From Prochilodus magdalenae (lineage: Eukaryota > Chordata > Actinopteri > Characiformes > Prochilodontidae), in contig JAMWET010006558.1 in NCBI GenBank assembly GCA_024036415.1, forward strand, positions 111,001 to 175,000: DNA of 64,000 bases. The letters run 5' to 3'. The translations under genes were made by a program, and so were the position numbers. Each line of letters begins with the position of its first letter. Position 1 is the first letter of the stretch. The notes beneath the pieces are model-generated. The model was not told the origin of the DNA. It made no database searches and saw only the letters and a program-made list of their open reading frames with translations. Positions 39,821 through 51,700 of the stretch are shown here, in pieces.

Positions 39821-40741
39821 CTAACAAGTACCTCGATAACAAGCAATATCAATACGACGTAGCAGAGAAGTGGATTCAGGTTTACATCAGCTGCTGAGCA
39901 GATGAGGCACGCTCTGTTCTGGCTGCAATGCCTTTAGGTTTACAACCTTTTGAAATGTAACAGCTCTCAGATTTCACCCCCTCCCTCTGCCACCCACACC
40001 TCTTTTTTTTTTCTTTTCTTTTTTTTAAGAATGAATTTCACTTCCTTGTCCCAAAGTCGCTAAGTCATATGACCTCGAATTCAGAGTAACTTGTGTCTGT
40101 GGTGAGTGTTGCTCAGACTTCCCCTAAACGGATGTCATGCAAATTTTACATTAAGAGCTGAGTGCGGTGCGGCACGCTCTTTTAAATTCAGAGCCACTTT
40201 TTCAAATGTTCCTACCTTGTATATAGTAGTTATCGTTACGCAGCAGGCACGTTTGTCACTGGAAGCAACATATTTGTCAAATGCATTTTTCTTGTATGTT
40301 TGAATGACAGTATTTTTACCTGTCAGGTTTCTAGTCTGTAGCTTCCAAGTGGTCAGAACTGAAATGCCAAATGTGTCTGTAAAGAAAAGTTTTTTTTTTT
40401 TTTTTTTTAAGCTCTTAAATGTATTTTGTGTTCATATGACATTGTGTTGTGTAAGTGTATGTACAGGATTGGCCTTTTGAATGGCTTTTGTGTGTAAGCA
40501 GTCAGCATGTGCACAGTAAAGCTGCCTGCCTGCAGAGTCCGGCCTTCAATGGGAACTCACTTTGAAACATTTCTGCATAACTAATTGGATATGACTTACA
40601 CTATGAACTCTTTACAGTGTCTGAAGAGTCTAGGTCCACAGCACTGCGGTATGTGTAGGGTGTGATAGGGCCACAGTGAAAGCGTATGTATAGGTAAGAT
40701 TGATCTCTATTTGACCATTACTGATGAACTCTGAAGACACC
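39821..40741. other. Unassigned intergenic DNA
   Basis: Contains poly(T) runs near 40,000 and 40,390 but no exon or element that I recognise. Confidence 0.4.
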
Positions 40742-40745
40742 TGTA

Positions 40746-41259
40746 CAGCACCAGTCAAAAGTTTAGACCCGGCTCCTCAGAGCAGGTTCTCCTTCTGTTA
40801 ATCTTAAAGCTTCACTGTAGAATAAAAGTGAAGACATCAAAGTATGAACTAGCCCGCATGGAATTATCCAGTCCACCTTAAAACCCTTCCAGAGTGGAGC
40901 TCTACAGGAGGACCAGCTTCCTTACCCTGCAGTGGAGCTGATAGAACAAGGTTTATTACTAAGCAGGTTTGGAGCGATTCTATTGGTCGGTCCCTCATGA
41001 ATATTCACTAACCTGAAAGGAGAGCTAGAGCTTTTACACTGTGCAGAAAAAGAGATCAAAGTTTTTACACCACTAAATATATATTAGAGGTGGAGATATG
41101 GAGGAGTATCATACTGTGTACATCAGGAGTAGATGTATCAGGATATGGACTGGTTCAGACTCTCATCAGGTGGAGCTGTTCAGTGTGAGACTGTAGAGTC
41201 TTTAAGATCACCAGCTACATCTGTTTAGGTGGGTGTTTCTAAACTTTTGACTGGTACTG
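40746..41259. mobile_element. Tc1-type MITE, TA-flanked
   Basis: A 514-bp element flanked by TA. The inverted ends share ACCAGTCAAAAGTTTAGA, beginning CAG. No transposase is seen. Confidence 0.8.
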
Positions 41260-42993
41260 TAGGTTCATTGGTGGTGTTGCAGACATGGTGACCCCTGGTT
41301 CCTCTCACCACAGCTGTTCACATCCAAAGACTCGTAGTGTTTACATCCTCAACCACGGAATTATGCAGGAATTTAGAAAGTGGAATTTCCCTATAAGCCT
41401 ATACCTGATCCAGCTCATTCTTGTCTGCGGAACCTGGAGCCGGGCCTGCAGCGCTTGGCAGATTTAGGTTCTTCTGTTACAGCTTATTTGTGCTGCTGTT
41501 GTTAGAGCAATTTGGGGAAAATCTGTATATACTGAAACAAACTGAGCACAATTCTCCATTTCCTGTTGGGCTGTTCACGATAATTAACCAGGAAGCAGGT
41601 CGCACATTTTCAAGTTGCCTAACAAGGGAATTCATGTAGTAACAATAGCTGATTACTGCCGTGATGTAAATGCCATTTTAATGCTCCAGCTCATCAAAGT
41701 TGTGAGATGTACAGTTGGAATTTCACAGATATCTATTCAGAAAGCATAAAAAAGTCAGAGCAGATTATTTTGTATTAAAGAATTTTCAAAGAAAAACTGA
41801 ATTTCTTGGTTTTTATTTAAAAATATTTTATAGAATTTAATTTGGCGGGTTTTTAATAATAGCAGTTGTCATATGACCTTACACATGCGTGTGCGCGCAC
41901 ACACACATATATACGTATATACGTATGTGTGTGTGTGTGTGTGTGTGTATATATACAGAAGACTGTACAACATATTCTCCACTAAAGAACACTTAAAGAA
42001 CCATCTGATCATAACCGTAGAATAACCCTTTTGATGTGATATATAGTTATGGTTTTTCATTAATCTTAAGAACCATTTTGTGCAATGCAAAGAACTACTT
42101 AAGCATGAAATGGTTCTACATAGAATTAATTATTTAAAAACATTTAATGAACTAAATTTTTTTTTTTTCTTCCTTTCTTGCCCAATAGGGAGGCGAGAAT
42201 AGTCTTTCTAGGAAAGTGGCTTAAGAGGAACAAGTTCATTGACAGACAAGGATGGAAAATATTTAAATCTTTCGGTTTGAACTTGGATAAAAGTCCCCCT
42301 GAAGGGGCTCTGTATGCTCTGGGCATGAGTCATCGTGCCCTGACCAGCCCTTGTATGCGTCATTTAACAACTTCCCCTATTACGGCCTCCTTGAATTCAA
42401 ATAAACTGGTCACTTTGGGCTCTTATCTGTAAATCAAAACTGCTCTTTATGTGTGAAGTCACGTTACCAATTTGTGTTTATTCAAATCGTCACTAGTCCA
42501 CTCCCGCCCTTCCCATGAGTAAATATGCAAACCGGAGATCATTTGCCTACAAGTTGGGTCATTTCCATGAGCATGCTTCCAACTAAATCTGATTCTGTTG
42601 ACGCGCTATGAGTCTCTTTATGCAAACAGAGCTCTTACTGGACCAGGGCACGGCTCTGTTCGGGTTTCAGGTGCATTAGGAAATAGGATTCAGGTGTGTA
42701 TGCTAATTTAAGGGGCCTGGTGATGGTATAAGCGTCCTGTCCTAGTCTCAACCCAGCCCATAAACTATATATAGCACCTACTAGGACAGCCTGTTTTGAA
42801 TTGATTGCTTTTGTGAGGTCATGAAAACCAGCATATTTACATGCATCCACCTATTCGGTCTATGGCCCCAATTCATATAGAGTGGCCATAAAACACCACA
42901 AAGGTCAAAGGTTAAGCTCATGGAAAAAGATACAAGAGGTGAAGAAGTGTGTGGGCCCTTTAAAGGCTGACCTGTTAGTGTTCTGTCTTCTTC

Positions 42994-43027
<34 letters not shown>

Positions 43028-43142
43028 GTTTATTTATAGAGCATCTACCATAGTGTTGTCAGCTCAAAGTGCTTCACAGACAGTTGACATCAGTAATGGG
43101 GGGGGCGGATACTACTACTACCACTACAACACACACATATGT
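41260..43142. other. Unassigned intergenic DNA with microsatellites
   Basis: Contains a CA/TA/GT stretch at 41,895-41,955, a fragment resembling the GGTTCT-rich array at about 41,960-42,125 and an AAT-type trinucleotide run at 42,996-43,024. No exon is recognised. Confidence 0.5.
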
Positions 43143-43610
43143 GTACAGCTCTGGAAAAATGTAAGAGCCCTAAGAGCCCACCTGTAACTGATCAACGTCT
43201 CTAGCTGTACAGGTTCTGGGTTTGTGTTGGTTCTGTTTGATTCTCTACACTACTGGAACCATGTCTCCCAAACTCCAGATCAGATATTGTATTAGATCTG
43301 TTGATTTAGAAAATCACTAATGACCTCCAGAAGCCTGTTTTTAGAACCATGCCCGCTGTGCGTCTCACCCCAGCCACCGCTCGCCAGTCTCTCTGTAGGT
43401 CACCTGAGGTCATCTTACGGTGGGTAAGGGACATTGGAATGAGGTGGCGCTCATCACGGTCAGTAGAGAGTGGGTTTGGCCCTCTGCCAGTCTGTAGCTG
43501 TGTTGTCCTGTGTGTTTGCCGCTGGACCTTGTTCTTATGAACCAGACGCTCACTGTATCTGCCAGTAAAGCTAGAACCCAACCTTCGGTTCCTCACTAAT
43601 ATGCACATAC
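43143..43610. mobile_element. Probable truncated Tc1-type element
   Basis: It begins with TACAGCTCTGGAAAAATG, the usual left end of a fish Tc1/mariner MITE, but no matching right end was found. The interior encodes nothing recognisable. Confidence 0.4.
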
Positions 43611-44084
43611 AAGTACACATAAATACCATGTTCTTTGGTCTTATCTGTTATGTGGGTGTGGGTGTGGGTGCGGGTCTACTTGGGTTACTAAAGGTCAAAA
43701 CTGTAGGCCTGTTATGCTATAGATCAAACCACATACAGAGCTTGATTAGTTGTTATTCAACCTAATCTGGTGCTCAACAACATAAAATTGCTGTTGGTGA
43801 TTCTTTTGTGGATGTCTAAAAAAGAAACAGCTGGTCTTGAAGAGGAACTCCAGTCATTTCTCAAGAATTCTACTTAATTAAATGGTTAAGATGTAATCTC
43901 TGAAAGTCATTCAGAAGTATTTGGCTAGAGATGCTCTGTTTTAGTGAACACTGTTTTATGGCAGATACAGTTTTGGCTTAAAACTTTGACTTTGAGTCTA
44001 TTTACCATCATCAATATTCCATTTATAGACTCACAAGTATGTTCACTGATGGTTTTGATATATGTGTGTTATAGACATGGGATG

Positions 44085-44930
44085 TGTTCAAAATTGCACA
44101 CTACTATACTGAACACTTTAGACTACAGTAGTTCAAGTTTCAGGTTTATTTGTCATTTGCACAACAGGTCAGGAAATTTATGAATTGAAATGCTTGTGGT
44201 GAGGCTCAGGTAGATACTCTACAGCAGGACATCACTATATACATACTAAACATATTAAAATAAAGAGATATAAAAGTTATATTAAATAAATACTAAATAC
44301 AGAATATACAAAGACAGGACGGATCTGTAGAAATTCTTTGATATGTACATTTATTAGACAAGGATAGTCTAAGAGCAAGTGAAGCTATAATATAAATATG
44401 TATATTTATGGCTATTCCTGTTGTTTAATCAGTAGTATGTACCGCACACTGTATTCACCCGTGTGTGGTATACAGTACAGTAACAAGTTCTGACCTACAG
44501 TGTAGTATACTAATACAGTCACATGACCAGTTACCTCACATTTACCTCAGAGCTGTATATTTAACTTTCTGAGGCTCATTCTGATGAACACACACCCCAC
44601 TACAATCACTACACCCACATTTACCTCAGAGCTGTTATTACTGTATCCACTGTTTAGAGCTAGCTGCTGCTAACGCTGCTCAGTTCCCCTGAGATACGGT
44701 TAGCCTAGCTGTTAGCTCCCCTCGGCTATTTCACTCTAAAACTGATCCTCTAAAGCGAGTTCATCTTTTATTAATCTTCAGACCTGTATATTTAACTTTC
44801 TGAGGCTCATTCTGATGAACACACACCCCACTACAATCACTACACCCACATTTATACTCGGAGTGAGCTGTTTTTCTATCTCTTATCAACTATTTCACAC
44901 CAAGCCTCTCTAAATGAAACTTTCAATCTG
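44085..44930. repeat. Dispersed element with 231-bp internal tandem repeat, cluster 1
   Basis: The 231-bp unit begins around 'TGTATATTTAACTTTCTGAG' and contains GCTAGCTGCTGCTAACGCTG. Start points at 44,554 and 44,785 give exactly 231 bp. Its left flank ('GTAGTATACTAATACAGTCA') is shared with cluster 2 at 47.4 kb, so this is one dispersed element amplified to different copy number. Confidence 0.8.
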
Positions 44931-45683
44931 AATTATACAGAACTTTAGAAAAGATGGTGGACTTCCCCTTTAAAGCCCCCATGTACTGAAAAGCTTCCCA
45001 GTACCTGCCTTCCCTTACAAAGCATTAAGCTTTTATCTCATGAAATAAAAAATAACTCGCTGAAAACATTTATAAACAAGCTCAATAAACTTATTTTATA
45101 TATATATATTTAAACACTTAAATACATATGACCTCCTGTGTTTGTTTCCGAACACGCTCTTTTAAGCTCTAAGAGCCTGCACTCCGCATAGCCGTTCATT
45201 AAATTTCAAAATAAAAGTCCTCCACCTATTCGCTATTTCAAGGAAATTAATTTCACAGAATCCTAACAAGGCTTAACGCTTGCGTGAGCGTTTCCAGTCC
45301 TGTTGTAGCAATTGCTGCCTGCGTGGCCAAATCCATCTGTAAATATACGGACATTAAGTGTAGTTTACTCTCTTTTAGTCCTGTAGAACCGGAAAAGGCT
45401 TGTCGGCTGTTTAATGCTGTAAAGCTGCTAGCGCAGGATGATGGTCCTCATCTTTGTCAGGTCTCTGTGTGAAACACACAGCTGTCCGGCGAGTTTATGT
45501 TAATTATCCGATGAGCTGACAAAGCCCTGTTTTGTATTTGTGCATAAGAAAGATCCCTGGATCTTCTGTTTTTAATACCGGAGCCCGTTTTTTGTACTGC
45601 AGTGCGCCGTGGCGGTGAGATACCTAAGGCTAGCCCTCTGACTAGCATAGCTAGCAACACTAAACTTTCTTGTGGAAACAAAA
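44931..45683. promoter_or_regulatory. slc35b2: Region upstream of slc35b2, presumed promoter
   Basis: It precedes the presumed first coding exon. There is no TATA box at a usual distance; the 45,590-45,680 stretch is moderately GC-rich and would be 5'UTR. The promoter is placed by position only. Confidence 0.35.
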
Positions 45684-45703
45684 ATGTCATCTGTTCTATG
45701 GAG
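45684..45703 (+). CDS. slc35b2: slc35b2 exon 1, 20 coding bases
   Basis: ATG TCA TCT GTT CTA TGG AG followed by GTAAGG. A at -3 gives a good start context and the donor is near consensus. Phase 2 matches the exon 2 acceptor exactly, giving [15 protein letters not shown], similar in layout to the short hydrophobic human N-terminus. It is too short for ORF-based detection and is therefore inferred. Confidence 0.7.
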
Positions 45704-48700
45704 GTAAGGACGACGCCGTGTTTGCTTTTCTGCACTGTGCTAGAAAAAGTTGTCACTGCTTAAAAACTTGTCCAAACTTGGATACTTTCGCGGCGTTCGT
45801 GAAAAGAGATTTTATTCAGGATGGGTTTTCCGCGTCTCAGCTAGCTTAGCTGCTTGGCTAGCTGAGTTAGAGAGGCCGTTGTCCAATATGCTGCGTTCTA
45901 ACTAGGGCGCTTAGCGTGAGTGCGCGTCATGCTTGTCGCTCGTGCGGAGCTCTGGGCACTAGCTAGGCGCCCTAGCAAGAGCACTAGCGCCATTATTAGA
46001 GAACAGCCTTGGGTTAGCATTTAGCAGAATGAGGCAGATAGGCAATTTTCACATAAAAATGAAAGCTTTTATCCACATAATGTAACTAGTTCTGTGTTTC
46101 AGTGTGTAATCTAAGATTTCCCCTAACCTAGGAAAAAGAATAAGGCCTCATTCTTTGGCCTCCTAGATATAAAGTGTATATAAACTTGGGTTTCAGTGCA
46201 AATGTAAATATAGTGGTCACTGACTCTGTCATTGAATCAGATGTGTAGCTAAATGAATGTTTGCACCAGCTACGTGTTCATAGCTGGGGTTTAATGTCAG
46301 GTAGGTCCAAGATACTTTTCAGACGTTTCTATTCCAGACAGCTCTAAGACTTTGAAGCTGCATGTCAGCCTTAAAACTGATCATTAAGCTGAATTTTTCA
46401 ATGGCAGGTTATTCTTTTGAGACAGCTCCAATTCCAGAAGCAGCTCATGTGACTTTAAATTAGCTATCTAGCTCCTCTGCTTCATGGTTTGCATTAGCCA
46501 CAAGGTTTAGGCTCATCTTTATAAGCTGCATGATTGACTATCTTTGAAATGGTTTATGTTTGCTGCAGGTCAAGACTGAAATATGGATGCTGCAGGACAT
46601 CCTGGTCCGGATCTGGGCTTGTAAAGAGCACGTGTCTGTTGACAGGGTCCTTATTTGTAGACTTGACAAATATAGTCAGGGGTTAGCACAGACGTTGGTC
46701 TTCAAGCTCCGTGTGGTCCTTGTGGTTGGTGGTCTCCACATAAGTACATATAAGCCGGTTCTAGCTAACTACATTTCATGAGGGTTCTAGTGCATGTTCT
46801 CATTCATTTGAAGACGTCAAATAAGATGCTCAAGTTGTATTAATAAGCAGGGGTTAATGCCGTGAGAGTCAAAACGGCTTGTGTGCATATGAATACATCG
46901 GCTGTATGTACACAGAGGTTGCTGTGTAACCATAGACTTTATAATGAGGGGCATCGTTCCTCCTTTATAAACAATTTATAACATCATTCGTTATTCATTA
47001 ACATCAGTTCTTCAAAATTAAAACTCTCTACTTCCCCCATTTTAATAGAGTTGGAATATTTTCCTAGCTTCGGCATGTAGGACGGCTTGGCTGCGAGTGC
47101 TGTCGTGGCCTGACGGAGTCTCGTGCACAAAGGGGCTCTGTTGAAAGCAGCTTGGGTTTGGAGGAGGCCCACTCCAAGAATGTTTAATGCCTGCTCATAC
47201 ACCGTTTGGCTCAGATACGTTGCTTGTACAGGCTGATGTGTCACTCGGTCTTGCTGACTCTGGGCCCACTTTTGTGCAATGCTAACCACGGACGTGACAG
47301 GGCTGCATGACACAGCCGATATAACTGATACAAGAAAGAACATACTACCGCACACTACAGTAGTATGCACTGCACACTTTATACGCCCCCTGTGTGTAGT
47401 ATACTAATACAGTCACAAGACCGGTTACCTCACGTTTACCTCAGAGCTGTTATTACTGTATCCACTGTTTAGAGCTAGCTGCTGCTAACGCTGCTCAGTT
47501 CACCTGAGGTACGGTTAGCCTAGCTGTTAGCTCCCCTCAGCTACTTCACTCTAAAACTGATTCTCTAAAGCGAGTTCATCTTTTATTAATCTTCAGACCT
47601 GTATATTTAACTTTCTGAGGCTCATTCTGATGAACACACACCCCACTACAATCACTACACCCACATTTACCTCAGAGCTGTTATCACTGTATCCACTGTT
47701 TAGAGCTAGCTGCTGCTAACGCTGCTCAGTTCACCTGAGGTGCGGTTAGCCTAGCTGTTAGCTCCCCTCGGCTATTTCACTCTAAAACTGATCCTCTAAA
47801 GCGAGTCCATCTTTTATTAATCTTCAGACCTGTATATTTAACTTTCTGAGGCTCATTCTGATGAACACACACCCCACTACAATCACTACACCCACATTTA
47901 CCTCAGAGCTGTTATTACTGTATCCACTGTTTAGAGCTAGCTGCTGCTAACGCTGCTCAGTTCACCTGAGGTACGGTTAGCCTAGCTGTTAGCTCCCCTC
48001 AGCTACTTCACTCTAAAACTGATCCTCTAAAGCGAGTTCATCTTTTATTAATCTTCAGACCTGTATATTTAACTTTCTGAGGCTCATTCTGATGAACACA
48101 CACACTACCACTACACCCACACCTCACTATCACTGTATCCACAGTTATACTCTGCTACCTCCTGCTCATTTTCACCTGAGCTGCGGTAGGCTAGCTGTTT
48201 CCCTCGGCTATTTCACTCTAAAACCTCTAAAGCGAGTCCTCATCTTTTGTTGTCTTCAGATCCTGTTTCTGAGGTCATTCTGATGAACACACACCCACTA
48301 CTGGACGGACAGTTACTCAGAGGTACAGCAGGGGGCTGCTAATATGCTCAGTTCACCAGGTGTGACCACTGATAAACCCCTCAGATACTTTCACTCTAAA
48401 ACCCCTAAAAGCAGTCATCTTTTTATTAAATCTTCAGACCTGCCCTGAGGACTCATTTCTTAAATAGCTACTCGGTACAGTAGCTGCGTTTTCTCCCCCC
48501 CTGGTTTTGTCTGCACTGGAAGGTACACTGGGTCAGCAGTCCCCCAGACAGCCCCCCCTGCAGTCATCTCTGCCCCTTAAATAGCTGGAGCACCCCCTGC
48601 TGCACTCAGTCACAGTCCCCCAGACACTGAATCTATAGAACAGAGCAGATCGAAAGAGCACAGGACCAAAAACACAGTATACCACCAGACCACAACACAT

Positions 48701-51700
48701 GAGGTCTATGTGTTGTACATACAGGACACTCTGTAGGTGTACAGGTCCAGACTGTAGTCCATCTGTTTCTCTGTATACTGTATTACTCTGTTCTTCAATG
48801 GTCAGGACCCCCACAGGACCACCACAGAGCAGGTATGATGTGGGTGATGGATCATTCACAGCACTGCAGTGACACTGACGTGGTGGTGGTGGTGTTAATG
48901 TGTGTTGTGCTGGTGCGAGTGCATCAGACACAGCAGTGCTGCTGGAGTGTTTAGACACTGTGTCCACTCACTGTCCACTCTATTAGACACTCCTACCTTG
49001 CATGGTCCACCTTGTAGATGGACGTCCGGGGGACGAACAGCTCATCTGCTGCTGCACAGTGCAGTGTTGGTCCATCCTTAGTCCTTCATCAGTTAGGGCA
49101 CAGGACCTGCCCACAGGACGCTGCCCCACAGGACGCTGCCCCACAGGACACTGCCCCACAGGACGCTGCCAGCTGGATAGATTTGGTTGCTGGACGATTC
49201 TAAGTCCACCAGTGACACTGAGCTGTCTGATCCACTCGCACCACACACACTAACACATGTACACTAACACACTAACACTGCAGTGCTGAAAATGATCCAC
49301 CACCCACCTCCTCTGTGGTGGTCCTGTGGGGGTCCTGACCATTGAAGAACAGGGTAATACAGTACACAGAGAAACAGATGGACTACAGTCTGGACCTGTA
49401 GAACTGTAGGACAATGAGGGTTGTAATATGAGAGTAGCGTTTGGTTCCTAATGTGGAAAAAATTAACATGCAGGAGAACTGTGGGGGATGCCCTTTTAAA
49501 AGAATGCTTTCAAACCCTTGTGTGCCAGAAATATATTTTCTCTGTGTGTCCTCTGTGAAGTCGGTTCCTGTATGACTTGGGCTTAGTTCTGATGTGTTAA
49601 ATGGGTATGTGTTTATTTTAGGGATGTGACTGAATGCAGTGTGGGGGTTTTGGAGGGAAGGTGGTGTTGAAAGAGGCTTCTGTGTGGTTGAATATTGCCT
49701 ATGTGTGACAGATTTATATGTGAACGCCTTAGAAAGTAAACATGCCATTCCGTCTCACTAATCTGAACCGTGTGTGTGTGTGTGTCCAGCGTGCGTCCAG
49801 CAGTGCTGCTGTGTCTGTGTGTATGTGTGTTAGCTGATACTGAAGACACTTCCCTCCTGGAGGGCTGGAAGGAGGTGTGGCTGTTCCGCTTTTTCCTCAA
49901 CGTCCTCGGCTACGCCACCATCGTCATCCCAGGGTACTTTCTCATTGGCTACTTCAAACGGACCAACTACCTGGAGACAGGTGCGGTGCTGGACTTCTCT
50001 GTTTCTTTTATCAACAACCGTTTAAGAACATCTGTTTATAACTCGCCCCAAGACTAGTGACAGCTTATCCCACCAATTAGCGCTGTGCTAACTGCATGGT
50101 TGAAGTGGAGCTGGAGTCAGTAATCCCTAAAAGACTTGATTATATGGTTCCTAACACTGTATAACATGATGTTTCCTATAAACATGTGCCCGTGTGCTTT
50201 TCCTAGCTATAAATCCAGTATGATGACGGTTTCTCCTGTGTTTGCAGGACGAGGTCTTTGTTTCCCTGTAATAAAGGCATGCGTGTTTGGGAGTGAATCC
50301 AAGACCACACTGCTGGACGATCCGTCTGCGACGCCCAGAAATGAGTCCGAATCCACTTCATCAGCGCGGCAAGCCTTCAAACTCGTCTTCTGTGCTGCTG
50401 GACTTCAGGTCAGCTTTCACTGTTTACTCTCAAGCCTTATTCGTTTCATTGTTGGTCCCCTCGTCTGTCATCACACGCATATGAACTTGAGCGACCTCCC
50501 ATTCTTAATCCGTAGGGTGTAATATGATGTCCCACCGTTTACAGCTGGAACAGCTTCAACTCTTCGGGAAAGGCTTTCCACAAAGCTTATGATTGTGTTC
50601 ATGGGAATTTCTGACCGTTCCTCCAGAAGCGCATTTGTGAGGTCAGACACTGATGTTGGACGAGAAGGCCTGGCTCTCAGTCTCCGCTCTAATCCATCCC
50701 AAAGGTGGAGGTCAGGACTCTGTGCAGGCCAGTCCAGTTCCTCCACACCAGACTCGCTCATCCATGTCTTTATGGAGCTTGCTCTGTGCACTGGTGTGCA
50801 GCCATGTTGGAACAGGAAGGGGCCGTCCCCAAACTGTCCCCACAAAGTTGGGAGGATGAAACGGTCCAGAGTCTCTTGGTCTGCTGAAGCATTAAGAGTT
50901 CCTTTCACTGGAACTACGGGGCGGAGCCCAACTCCTGAACACCAACCCCACACCATAATCCCCCCTCCACCAAACTCTACACTCGGCACAGTGCAGTCAG
51001 ACAAGTACCGTTCTCCTGGTAACCGCCAAACCCAGACTTGTCCATCAGATTACCAGAGAGAGAAGCGTGATTGGTCACTCCAGAGAACACGCCTCCACTG
51101 CTCTAGAGTCCAGGGGCGGAGCTTTACACCACTGCACTCCACGCTCTGCACTTCACTTGGTGATGTAAGGCCTGGATGCAACTGCTCGGCCATGCAAACC
51201 CATTCCATGAAGCTCTACACACTGTTCCTGAGCTGATCTGAAGGACACATGAAGTTTGGAGGTCTGCAGAAAGTTGTATCATGGAAATGTTTGGAACACC
51301 TGAATTCAGTGTTTTGAAAGGGTGGGTGAATACTTTTGGCAACATAGTGCCCAGTAACACGAATAACAGTTGACTACTGCTGCGGTAATGAGAAAAGCAT
51401 CTCTGAATGGATGTCGAATCTTGAGGTGGATGGGATACAGCAGCAGCAGACTACATACAGGCAAAGAATAATAAGGTCTTGAGCATGAACTGTGCAGACT
51501 TTGGTGGGCATCTCGGTTGCTGAGGAAGGATAAGGCAACAATGGCGCCAACCAGTGAACTGCTGGAGAACCTCTTCTACATCTTATCTCCAGTAGTTGAT
51601 CCGTGTTTGCTTTCTGGAACATCTGGAATAACAGCACAAACGCTTGCAGGTCATCTACACACTCCACCATCGCGGTACTACTGTTTACCACCACTGTGCA

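Larger units (their letters stand above)
45704..49789. other. slc35b2: slc35b2 intron 1
   Basis: A 4.1 kb intron. 45,704-46,980 is not repetitive and is rich in GCTAGC-like words at its start; 47.35-48.47 kb is the 231-bp array and 48.7-49.4 kb a foldback element. A minus-strand open frame of 128 codons at 46,984-47,370 is discussed as a finding. Confidence 0.6.

Noticed and set aside
50589..51236. 215-codon plus-strand frame in slc35b2 intron 3
   Set aside because: It is the complement of a Tc1 transposase pseudogene that reads on the minus strand.
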